A DNA stretch of 7,339 bases, from contig JAAYYM010000224.1 of the NCBI GenBank assembly GCA_012515365.1, positions 1 to 7,339 on the forward strand, read 5' to 3'. The first letter of the stretch is position 1. Each line of letters opens with the position of its first letter. The translations under genes and the position numbers were made by a program. The notes beneath the pieces were generated by a model that made no database searches, was not told the DNA's origin, and worked only from the letters and a program-made list of their open reading frames with translations. Shown in pieces: positions 1-6,249 of the stretch. Origin of the DNA: Clostridia bacterium. Lineage in GTDB: Bacteria > Bacillota_A > Clostridia > Lachnospirales > Lachnospiraceae.

Positions 1-1080
1 CCCTAGTCCATGAAGCTTTTTTGTGCAGTCAAATATATCAAGTGCGACCTTCGCTACTACCTGATTGCGTACTGTATTTGCTTTATAGCGTTTGCATACA
101 TTCACAGCACAGGCGACGATATCCGCTTCAAAGTCATGCTGTACCTTGATCAGTTTATTTTTCTGCGCATAATCAAACGCGATTCCATCTGAAAGCCCGA
201 CTCCCGGTGCCCATAGCATCTGCGCACCTGTCAGCTCAATAATACGTTTAAATAAGATAGCTGACGGCATTAGCAGTGACGCCATCTCCTCTGGCATCCC
301 CAGATATTTTGTGATCTGTTCCGGAGACTTGATCCTTAGGATATCGACAAATGCAAGAAACTGTTTGTCGGTAACACTATCCTCTTTCTGTTCTTCACCA
401 ATCTTTTGCATAACATATGATATATAATCATCTACAACGATGATATTCTGGATCTTTCGATCCTTTAAATACAACTGTTGAAAGGATAGCAGCTGATTGT
501 CTACCAGCTCTTCGATCAAGTGCACATACTCTATATTCCTCGGCTGCATGTCGCACAACATTTCACGTATTCGCAAAATACCCAGACGAATATTCTGAGT
601 CGTCACTAACGAGTCCTTATCAAACAATGAAATCTGAATGCTTCCACCGCCGACATCGACAATGGCTGTTGATTTTTCGATGACTTTATCAAACATTCCA
701 CCCTTTGATGCAACCGATTTGTAATGTAGGAATCGCTGTTCAGAATTACTTAAAACCTCAATCTTAATCCCGGTTCTGACATGGATCTGATCCAGTACGA
801 TCATACGGTTTTCTGTTTCTCTTAATGCACTTGTACCACATGCACGGTAAGCTGCAACCTTATAGCCCTGCATAATCACCGTAAATTTCTTTAATATCTC
901 ACATAGCTCATTGACTTTATCCTGGCTGATTTTTCCGGTATTATAAGTATCAGTTCCTAATTCTATACGATGTCTGATGAAGTCAATCTGCTTCATCCCT
1001 TCCTTACCCGAAAACTCAAAAATCTTCATTACCAATTCATAAGATCCTACATCAATGGCTGCAAAAACCTTACTGCTCAT
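1..1080 (-). CDS. Ppx/GppA-family phosphatase, 3' end cut by window edge
   Basis: My translation of the minus strand from an ATG at 1080 stays open for 360 codons to the left edge, so the C-terminus is missing. It belongs to the exopolyphosphatase/guanosine pentaphosphatase family of ASKHA-fold enzymes, which release phosphate from polyphosphate or pppGpp. Visible motifs are the N-terminal phosphate loop AIDVGS (8-13), the GTSALRETEN segment (82-91, the usual ATSAxRxAxN) and the second phosphate loop IVDVGGGSIQI (140-150). From about residue 318 the sequence resembles the opening of the C-terminal HD-like domain of long clostridial members, ending KKLHGLG at the edge. The usual acidic cluster (xSGEEEA) reads LSNSEQR (110-116), leaving only E114. 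A ribosome site (AGGGGAT) lies just upstream of the ATG, and the gap to the DUF815 gene is 29 bp, so the two are probably co-transcribed. Family assignment is firm; whether the substrate is polyphosphate or pppGpp cannot be told. Confidence 0.9.
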   Translation of the reverse strand, partial: MSSKVFAAIDVGSYELVMKIFEFSGKEGMKQIDFIRHRIELGTDTYNTGKISQDKVNELCEILKKFTVIMQGYKVAAYRACGTSALRETENRMIVLDQIHVRTGIKIEVLSNSEQRFLHYKSVASKGGMFDKVIEKSTAIVDVGGGSIQISLFDKDSLVTTQNIRLGILRIREMLCDMQPRNIEYVHLIEELVDNQLLSFQQLYLKDRKIQNIIVVDDYISYVMQKIGEEQKEDSVTDKQFLAFVDILRIKSPEQITKYLGMPEEMASLLMPSAILFKRIIELTGAQMLWAPGVGLSDGIAFDYAQKNKLIKVQHDFEADIVACAVNVCKRYKANTVRNQVVAKVALDIFDCTKKLHGLG

Positions 1081-1109
1081 ATTATCATCCCCTGTTCACT
1101 TATACATGT

Positions 1110-2399
1110 TTACTGTTTTCCAAGCAGATAATCAATAAACTGTTGTGCTGTTCTGCCAGAAAGTCCGCCATGGTACAGTTCCCATTTATTTGCTTCCTCT
1201 AAAAGCTCTGTTTTTGGCATTTCGATTCCATAACGTTCAGCCAGATTGACAACGATATGATCAAATTCCTTTTTATCCGGTGCACAAAAGAAGATGGAAA
1301 CACCAAAACGTGCATACAGAGAAAGCTTTTCCTGTACAGTATCTGAGCTGTGCAGATCGTCACGTCGTTCCTCTTTGTCTGAGAATTTTTCTCTGACCAG
1401 ATGTCTGCGGTTTGAGGTTGCATAGATCAATACATTGTCTGGCTTCTTTTCCAAACCACCCTCGATTACAGCCTTTAAATACTTATATTCAATTTCAAAA
1501 TCCTCAAAGGACAAATCGTCCATATAAATGATAAACTTGTAGTTTCTCGTTTTAATCTGCGCAATGATATCATTCAGGTCCTGAAACTGATGCTTGTATA
1601 CTTCTATGATACGAAGTCCCTTATCATAATATCTGTTAAGAATTCCTTTGATACTACTGGATTTTCCTGTTCCTGCATCACCAAACAGAAGACAATTGTT
1701 TGCTTTCTTACCATTTACAAATGCTTCTGTATTATCGACTAGTTTCTGTTTTGCCGATTCATAGCCGATCAGATCCTCCAGATATACATGTGCAATATTG
1801 GTGATCGGCACGATCTCTGCTCCATTTTCTTTATGAACAATGCGAAACGCCTTATGCAGTCCGAATTTTCCTACTCCAAAATCCTTATAAAATTCACTCA
1901 TAATATGCAAAAAAATCTCAGGGTTTTCAGCATGTGCCAGCTTTACACTGAGCTCGCAAATGCGGTCACGTACCCTTTTATTAAACATTTTACTCTGACT
2001 GTTAACATTCTGATAATGAAATAACAGCTGTACGCATGAGGTTCCAAGAACTCGGTCCAAAGAAGCGATGTCTGCATCAAAGAACTCCTTAAATACGCCG
2101 AAATCATGCATTGCAATTTGATTGATACTTCCATCTACAGCTCCTTTAATTTCCGAAGCCATACTAAAAGCGTTTTCATTATTGGCCAGTAAATAAGTCA
2201 GATATGTGTGCCACAAATTTCCCTCATATCCATGACTTCCTGCCAGCTCCACCAATCTGTGAACCACATCGAACAACAATGTTCTCCTGTCCTCCAGATT
2301 ATAATAATCATCCTCACAGTGTGTAAGCAGCCATGACATATCTGTAAGAATGTCTTCGTGTTTAAAATGTTTGTAAAGAATTAACTCCTGTTCTCTCAT
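1110..2399 (-). CDS. DUF815 family AAA-like ATPase
   Basis: A 429-residue cytosolic protein with no signal peptide or membrane segment. Residues 1 to about 200 form a probably helical region I cannot assign. The C-terminal half is a P-loop ATPase: Walker A GDAGTGKSS (240-248), Walker B FIIYMDDLSF (289-298, acidic pair D294/D295), a sensor-1-like strand YATSNRRHL (326-334), an arginine-finger candidate in LYARFG (361-366) and a sensor-2-like GGLSGRTAQQF (411-421). This combination is typical of DUF815 (Pfam PF05673), whose cellular role is not established as far as I know. Its ATG overlaps the chorismate mutase stop codon (ATGA), which suggests translational coupling; a GGAG lies about 10 nt upstream inside that gene. 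The Ppx/GppA gene follows after 29 bp. Fold and family are confident; the function (remodelling ATPase or other) is open. Confidence 0.9.
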   Translation of the reverse strand: MREQELILYKHFKHEDILTDMSWLLTHCEDDYYNLEDRRTLLFDVVHRLVELAGSHGYEGNLWHTYLTYLLANNENAFSMASEIKGAVDGSINQIAMHDFGVFKEFFDADIASLDRVLGTSCVQLLFHYQNVNSQSKMFNKRVRDRICELSVKLAHAENPEIFLHIMSEFYKDFGVGKFGLHKAFRIVHKENGAEIVPITNIAHVYLEDLIGYESAKQKLVDNTEAFVNGKKANNCLLFGDAGTGKSSSIKGILNRYYDKGLRIIEVYKHQFQDLNDIIAQIKTRNYKFIIYMDDLSFEDFEIEYKYLKAVIEGGLEKKPDNVLIYATSNRRHLVREKFSDKEERRDDLHSSDTVQEKLSLYARFGVSIFFCAPDKKEFDHIVVNLAERYGIEMPKTELLEEANKWELYHGGLSGRTAQQFIDYLLGKQ

Positions 2400-2674
2400 G
2401 CCTGATGCATCTCCATTATCTCTTTTTGTAATTGCCTGCTGTCACTTAAAATATGATGAAACAAAGCTTCGATGGCATCTGCTTCCTTACAGTCCTTCGC
2501 CATTTTTCGCAGTGTTTCGATCTTACTTGCTTCACGTGTGGCATCTAAGACCGGCTTGTTCACTTCTATCTTATAATGCGCCACCTGACGGCATAATTCT
2601 CTTCTTTGTTCAAATAAGCTGACTAACTCCTGATCAATCTGATCAAGCTGTTCACGTAACTCTTCCAGTTTCAA
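2396..2674 (-). CDS. Chorismate mutase, AroQ type, stand-alone
   Basis: A 92-residue all-helical protein of the AroQ class, which rearranges chorismate to prephenate, the branch point to phenylalanine and tyrosine. By alignment from memory with the E. coli P-protein mutase domain, all active-site positions are present: R7 (R11), R24 (R28), K35 (K39), D44 (D48), R47 (R51), E48 (E52), S79 (S84) and Q83 (Q88). The length matches a free mutase domain; there is no fused prephenate dehydratase, dehydrogenase or DAHP synthase. The start is TTG at 2674, supported by AGGGGG 6-7 nt upstream; the ATG at 2700 is out of frame. It is first in an operon with the DUF815 ATPase and Ppx/GppA genes and is driven by a promoter at 2710-2738. 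No other aromatic-pathway gene is nearby, so its pairing with these two genes is unexplained. Confidence 0.92.
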   Translation of the reverse strand: MKLEELREQLDQIDQELVSLFEQRRELCRQVAHYKIEVNKPVLDATREASKIETLRKMAKDCKEADAIEALFHHILSDSRQLQKEIMEMHQA

Positions 2675-2709
2675 TCTAATCCCCCTGATCTGTTCTTCAT
2701 TTTGTTTTC

Positions 2710-2738
2710 ATTCTACCCTAAAAATCAAGGGATAGCAA
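2710..2738 (-). promoter_or_regulatory. Sigma-A-type promoter for the chorismate mutase operon
   Basis: On the minus strand, TTGCTA (2733-2738) is followed after exactly 17 bp by TAGAAT (2710-2715), matching TTGACA/TATAAT at 4 of 6 and 5 of 6 positions. Transcription would start near 2703, giving a leader of about 29 nt before the TTG start codon. Its -35 box lies 6 bp from the -35 box of the opposite promoter. Confidence 0.7.
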
Positions 2739-2744
2739 TAGAAC

Positions 2745-2773
2745 TTGACACTGTTTGCAATAACCTTTACACT
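2745..2773 (+). promoter_or_regulatory. Sigma-A-type promoter for the DUF5050 gene
   Basis: A perfect -35 box TTGACA (2745-2750) is followed after 17 bp by TACACT (2768-2773; 4 of 6 matches to TATAAT). Transcription would start near 2780, about 28 nt before the ATG at 2808. This also argues against translation from the in-frame TTG at 2745, which is part of the -35 box. Confidence 0.7.
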
Positions 2774-2792
2774 TTATTTAGAAAGTCTTTAC

Positions 2793-2800
2793 AAAGGAGG
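2793..2800 (+). promoter_or_regulatory. Strong ribosome binding site fixing the DUF5050 start
   Basis: AAAGGAGG, a near-perfect Shine-Dalgarno sequence, ends 7 nt before the ATG at 2808. It selects this ATG over the in-frame TTG 63 bp upstream. Confidence 0.85.
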
Positions 2801-2807
2801 CCGAGCC

Positions 2808-3851
2808 ATGAAAGCCAGCCACATAATAGCCATTATCCTCACAGTTTTATTGTTAACCGGAGTCGCACTGGTTGCCTTGCGTGGAACAAAAATCACTCAA
2901 AATCCGCCCGATACGAAGGGAAATACCGCCGGGAATTTAATCAACCTCGGATTATTCTGTGAGGATGATGGTAAGGTGTATTTTAGCAACCCTTATGACA
3001 ATGGCTATCTATACTCAATGAATCCGGATAACACGGAAATGAAGCACCTTTGGGATGTTCCTGTCAAATATATCAATGCTGCCGGAAAGTATCTGTACTA
3101 CTATCAGGACGGTGCCTCTGCCAGCAACAGCTTCGGTTTTCTTGGAAGCATGTTAGGAGTCTATCGGATCAAAAAGACCGGTCTTCAAAATAAATGCCTG
3201 AACAAAGCACCATCCGGCATTCTTTCACTATATGGAAATACTCTTTATTATCAGCATTATGATCATATAAACGCAATGACACTTTATCAGGTCACTACTT
3301 CCGGAAAAGAAAAGAAACAGCTGCTTGACAGCATTGTCTCTCCTGCCTGTATTGCCGATAACACCATCTATTTTCATAATACAGACCGTAATTTCTGTCT
3401 CTCTGCTTATCGCCTTGATTCAGGTTCCATTTCTACGGTCTATGACCAGAAGGTCTATCAGCCGATTCTTGCCGGTCGCTATATTTACTATATCAATGTC
3501 TCAGATCATTACTCTCTGCATCGCTATCATCTTGATTCTAAGGAAGATGAAAAGCTGACTGATGACGGAGTGGATCTGTTTAATCTGTCTGAAACAGATA
3601 ACTATATTTATTATCAGAAAAATGATGCCTTGGCACCAGAGCTCAAACGTATACATTTAGATGGTTCAAATCCTGAAAGTGTCGCATCCGGTAACTATGA
3701 ACAGATCAATATCACCTCGACATACACGTACTTCAATCGTTTTGATGAACCTGTTCCATTATATAAAACAGCAACCTCCGGTGATATTCAGGTGACTGAA
3801 TTCGTAGAGGCTGCTGAAGCGGCGTTTTTGCAACATCAGTCTGACAAGTGA
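2808..3851 (+). CDS. Membrane-anchored DUF5050 protein, seven propeller-like repeats
   Basis: A 347-residue protein. Residues 5-24 form one hydrophobic helix after a short positively charged end, with R25 and K28 following: a signal anchor or uncleaved signal peptide, with no lipobox cysteine. The remainder is probably outside the cell. It consists of seven repeats about 40 residues apart, each with an aromatic strand and then a Tyr-Arg/His-x-hydrophobic-Asp/Ser-Gly-like strand: KVYFSN (56), KYLYYYQ (94), TLYYQH (145), TIYFHN (186), YIYYIN (225), YIYYQK (266) and YTYFNR (306). This is the pattern of DUF5050 (PF16472) and suggests a seven-bladed beta-propeller. No catalytic motif is visible; a ligand- or protein-binding role is inference only. 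It is a single-gene transcript, divergent from the chorismate mutase operon, and its last 16 bp overlap the end of folBK. The ATG is chosen because of the AAAGGAGG before it. Confidence 0.85.
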   Translation: MKASHIIAIILTVLLLTGVALVALRGTKITQNPPDTKGNTAGNLINLGLFCEDDGKVYFSNPYDNGYLYSMNPDNTEMKHLWDVPVKYINAAGKYLYYYQDGASASNSFGFLGSMLGVYRIKKTGLQNKCLNKAPSGILSLYGNTLYYQHYDHINAMTLYQVTTSGKEKKQLLDSIVSPACIADNTIYFHNTDRNFCLSAYRLDSGSISTVYDQKVYQPILAGRYIYYINVSDHYSLHRYHLDSKEDEKLTDDGVDLFNLSETDNYIYYQKNDALAPELKRIHLDGSNPESVASGNYEQINITSTYTYFNRFDEPVPLYKTATSGDIQVTEFVEAAEAAFLQHQSDK

Positions 3852-4711
3852 TCGGTACATTGTTCTGGGCATTGTTTTAACAGCTGTGCCATGGTTTGAT
3901 TCAATATCGGATGTCTGACGAAGGGTGCGATCTGTACAAGCGGTTCTAAAACAAATCTCCGATTCTGCATATCCAGATGTGGAATGGTCAGATCCTTGCT
4001 GTCCATTACAAGATCATCATACAATATGATATCCAGATCCAATGTTCTCGGTCCCCATCTGACTGTGCGCTCTCTAAGTGCTGCGGCTTCTATCTGATGC
4101 AGTACAAAGAGCAGCTCTTCAGGTGATAATAATGTCCTTAGCTTAATCATTCCATTTAGGAAATCATCCTGCTCCACATCTCCATACGGTTTTGTTTCAA
4201 TGAAATCAGATATCAATTCAACTCTTGTGTCTTCACGTTTATCCAAAGCTTCAACTGCATTCTGCAAATATTCTTCTCTCTCACCCAAATTAGACCCAAG
4301 CGCAATATAAGCATTGTGCCATAAACGCGTAATATGTACGGAAACGCACTGAACAGGCAGACCAATCGGTGCCCATGGCTTTTTGATTTCAATAGAAATA
4401 CCTTCCAGCTTTTTAAAGTGAAGCAGTATTGCCTCTGCAAGTTTCTCTGCTACTGTTTCGATCAAGGCAAACGTGTGCTCTTTCATATAAGTATGAATGA
4501 AGTGACATACCTCTCCATAGTTTACAAACTCCGTCACGTTATCATCCTGTCCGGCCCTGCGGATATCCATAAAAAGCTGTGCACTGATCAAAAATTTTTG
4601 TCCCAGCTTATTTTCCTCCGGATAAACGCCATGGTTTGCATAGACTTCCAGCTCTTCGATCCTGATATAATCACAGTATTCTAATTTGCCAAGGTACTTA
4701 GACTGATTCAT
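3836..4711 (-). CDS. folBK: Bifunctional dihydroneopterin aldolase / HPPK (FolB-FolK fusion)
   Basis: A 291-residue two-domain cytosolic enzyme. Residues about 16-128 are FolB, which cleaves dihydroneopterin to 6-hydroxymethyl-dihydropterin: E22 in EVYANHGVYPEE, Y65 in FVNYGEV, the LIETVAEKLAEAIL helix (83-96) and K110/K111 before PWAPI. Residues about 133-285 are FolK, which pyrophosphorylates that product with ATP: YIALGSNLGE (135-144), FLNG (184-187) and RWGPRTLDLDIILYDD (218-233), where W219, R222, D225 and D227 match E. coli W89, R92, D95 and D97. Joining the two lets the FolB product pass directly to FolK. The ATG at 4711 has AAGGGAG about 8 nt upstream and lies inside the end of folP (14-bp overlap), so translation is probably coupled. 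The gene is last in the fol operon, and its stop lies inside the 3' end of the convergent DUF5050 gene. Confidence 0.96.
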   Translation of the reverse strand: MNQSKYLGKLEYCDYIRIEELEVYANHGVYPEENKLGQKFLISAQLFMDIRRAGQDDNVTEFVNYGEVCHFIHTYMKEHTFALIETVAEKLAEAILLHFKKLEGISIEIKKPWAPIGLPVQCVSVHITRLWHNAYIALGSNLGEREEYLQNAVEALDKREDTRVELISDFIETKPYGDVEQDDFLNGMIKLRTLLSPEELLFVLHQIEAAALRERTVRWGPRTLDLDIILYDDLVMDSKDLTIPHLDMQNRRFVLEPLVQIAPFVRHPILNQTMAQLLKQCPEQCTDHLSD

Positions 4712-5543
4712 AGATTCTCTCCCTTTCGCTTCGGACTGCTTCTGTCATTTCAATGATTCTCTTATTCTGCGCCACATCATGGACTCTGACAAAGGCATAA
4801 TGATTCATGACAGCAAGCATAGTCGTCACATAGGTGCCTTCCGCTCTTAATTCTACCGGAAATGGTTCCTTATAAATGGATGCAATCACTGATTTTTTAG
4901 ATGCACCAAGTAATAACGGATACCCCAGTGTCGTAAATTCGCAAAGACCTGCAAGCACCTGCATGTTCTGCCCGGCGTCCTTTGCAAATCCCACACCCGG
5001 ATCCAGAATGATCTGATTATCCGGGATACCTGCCTGTCTGGCAAGGGCAACTGACTTCTTAAGATCTGTTCTGATATTCTCAAACATATTCTGATAGTCT
5101 GAATTGGTACGATTATGCATTAGACAGCAGGCTGCCTGATACTCGGCTGTAATTCCTGCTATCTCTTTGTCATACCCAAAGCCCCAGATGTCATTGATCA
5201 GATCAGCACCTGCCCTAAGAGCTGCTTTTGCTGTCTCATGGCGGTATGTGTCTACTGATATTGGTATTTCGTAATCCTGCTTCATTCTTTCTATAACAGG
5301 CGTTATTCTTTCTATTTCTTCTTCTACGCTGATTTGTATGTGACCTGGACGTGTGGATTCACCACCTATGTCGATCACATCAACACCTTCCTTGATCATC
5401 TGTTCTGCATGAAGAAGTGCCCGCTCCAAAGTACTATATTTTCCTCCATCTGAAAAAGAATCCGGTGTCATATTCAAAATTCCCATTATATAAGTATGCT
5501 CCCCTAATGGAAATTTGCGTTGCCCGATCTTCAATTCTTTCAT
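4698..5543 (-). CDS. folP: Dihydropteroate synthase
   Basis: Joins p-aminobenzoate to hydroxymethyl-dihydropterin pyrophosphate to make dihydropteroate; the target of sulfonamides. The 281-residue TIM barrel has the expected length. Signature motifs in order are MGILNMTPDSFSDGG (20-34, metal-binding N24), VIDIGGESTRPG (56-67, loop with T64/R65), SVDTYR (96-101, D98), INDIWG (116-121, N117), ILDPGVGFAKD (179-189, D181), LLGASKKS (211-218, K217) and VRVHDV (252-257, R253/H255). LMHNR (141-145) stands where many homologues have LMHMxG. I start at the ATG at 5543, which has AGGAGAGGG directly upstream; an in-frame ATG at 5558 overlaps that ribosome site and would add only five residues. The gap to the upstream HD gene is filled by a palindromic element, whereas the downstream folBK overlaps it. 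No sulfonamide-resistance insertion is seen in the loops. Confidence 0.96.
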   Translation of the reverse strand: MKELKIGQRKFPLGEHTYIMGILNMTPDSFSDGGKYSTLERALLHAEQMIKEGVDVIDIGGESTRPGHIQISVEEEIERITPVIERMKQDYEIPISVDTYRHETAKAALRAGADLINDIWGFGYDKEIAGITAEYQAACCLMHNRTNSDYQNMFENIRTDLKKSVALARQAGIPDNQIILDPGVGFAKDAGQNMQVLAGLCEFTTLGYPLLLGASKKSVIASIYKEPFPVELRAEGTYVTTMLAVMNHYAFVRVHDVAQNKRIIEMTEAVRSERERIYESV

Positions 5544-5564
5544 GCTCCCTCTCCTCATGCATCT

Positions 5565-5576
5565 CTAGTAGATAAT
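5565..5576 (+). repeat. 12-bp direct repeat, left copy (target-site duplication)
   Basis: CTAGTAGATAAT borders palindromic element A on its left and is repeated without error on its right at 5721-5732. Read on the minus strand it is ATTATCTACTAG, the same bases that encode the end and stop codon of the HD gene in the other copy. It lies 21 bp upstream of the folP start codon. Confidence 0.85.
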
Positions 5577-5720
5577 CAGACAATTGCGAAACTCACAATC
5601 TTAAGAACTGATTTCATAAATTTACACAAAATAAGAGAGGAGTCAGAACGCCCTCGACGAACGTTTTTGTGTGAATTTATGAAATCGCTTCACTAATGAA
5701 ATCGTGTCGCAATTACTTGC
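5577..5720 (+). mobile_element. MITE-like palindromic element, copy A
   Basis: A 144-bp non-coding element in the HD-folP gap, bounded by perfect 12-bp direct repeats. It is an imperfect palindrome. Outer arms are 5582-5592 and 5704-5714 (10 of 11 bp); inner arms are 5611-5631 and 5665-5685 (20 of 21 positions identical to the reverse complement, the exception being a G-T wobble). Between the inner arms lies a non-palindromic centre shared almost exactly with copy B (5637-5668). It has no ORF, so it would need a transposase supplied elsewhere. A direct repeat of this length is compatible with IS4-family-type transposition, but no parent element is visible. It would be transcribed inside the fol operon and could fold as a long hairpin in the mRNA just before folP. 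Confidence 0.8.
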
Positions 5721-5732
5721 CTAGTAGATAAT
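5721..5732 (+). repeat. 12-bp direct repeat, right copy, containing the HD stop codon
   Basis: CTAGTAGATAAT, identical to 5565-5576. On the minus strand it ends with the TAG that terminates the HD gene, so if it is a target-site duplication the insertion left the HD reading frame and stop codon unchanged. Confidence 0.85.
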
Positions 5733-6221
5733 AGTTAAATTCTTTTTATCATTTTTCCAGTTACATTCGTTCTCTGCCTGACAGCAAAAGCATGCTCTGG
5801 ATGCCTTGTCCGCCTGATAAAGCAAGCCATTTAGGTCACGATTATTTTTGATTTCACAGTTACGATGATTGCGAATGGCATCTAAGATCAGTCTGATCTC
5901 TTCTGTGCAAAACTGTGTCTGTAAAAGAATATCACGTGCTATTGTAACTCCGGCTTCTTCATGTGGAATGCCTGTCTCATATTGCACAGCGCGTCCCATA
6001 TCATGTAGCAGTGCCGTGGCATAAATCAGCTCATCCGTGTACAAAAGAGTCTGTTTTTGGGCTTCTTCATATCCTGCATAAAGGATCATCATGATGCGTG
6101 CCACATCTAAAAAATGTCCCACGTCATGACGGCAAAATATCCGCTCCTGTTCGCATTCCCTGATTTGTGCGTTTACAGTCTGAAAAATTTGATTGTTAAG
6201 GATCAGATCAATGCGTTCCAT
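5721..6221 (-). CDS. HD-domain hydrolase in the folate operon
   Basis: A 166-residue cytosolic protein of the HD metal-dependent phosphohydrolase superfamily. Likely metal ligands are H32 (FCRHDVGHFLDVARI), H73/D74 (ALLHDMG), H87 (GIPHEEAG), H119 (IRNHR) and D138 (LYQADKASR). Cysteines C144, C147 and C153 (CFCCxxxxxCNW), with C30 beside the first histidine, could hold a second metal or a cluster. The start is the ATG at 6221, preceded by GAGAGG about 7 nt away; an in-frame ATG at 6236 would place the ribosome site inside the gene. Lying between folE and folP, it is a candidate for removing phosphates from dihydroneopterin triphosphate, a step with no Nudix enzyme in view. The archaeal pterin enzyme MptB is a precedent for an HD phosphodiesterase in this chemistry. 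Family is confident; substrate is inference. Both flanks carry inverted copies of a palindromic element. Confidence 0.88.
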   Translation of the reverse strand: MERIDLILNNQIFQTVNAQIRECEQERIFCRHDVGHFLDVARIMMILYAGYEEAQKQTLLYTDELIYATALLHDMGRAVQYETGIPHEEAGVTIARDILLQTQFCTEEIRLILDAIRNHRNCEIKNNRDLNGLLYQADKASRACFCCQAENECNWKNDKKNLTIIY

Positions 6222-6249
6222 ACAATATCCTCTCATAAAAGCTTGACTA

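Noticed and set aside
10..192. 60-codon plus-strand frame opposite the Ppx/GppA gene.
   Set aside because: It is antisense to the conserved Ppx/GppA frame and shows no ribosome site or family resemblance.
2745..2807. In-frame TTG start for the DUF5050 gene at 2745 (21 extra residues).
   Set aside because: The TTG is the start of a perfect -35 box, has no ribosome site, and the ATG at 2808 has AAAGGAGG at ideal spacing followed by a good signal anchor.
3786..3801. Perfect 6-bp hairpin (ATTCAG, GTGA loop, CTGAAT) near the end of the DUF5050 gene, considered as a terminator for folBK or DUF5050.
   Set aside because: The stem is short and AT-rich, lies in coding sequence and has no T-run on either strand.
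5649..5668. AACG...CGTT stem followed by TTTTT in the centre of the palindromic element, considered as an intrinsic terminator.
   Set aside because: Only four base pairs with a loop of about 10 nt; too weak, and the T-run belongs to the long inner arm. Copy A presents it on the strand opposite to the operon transcript.
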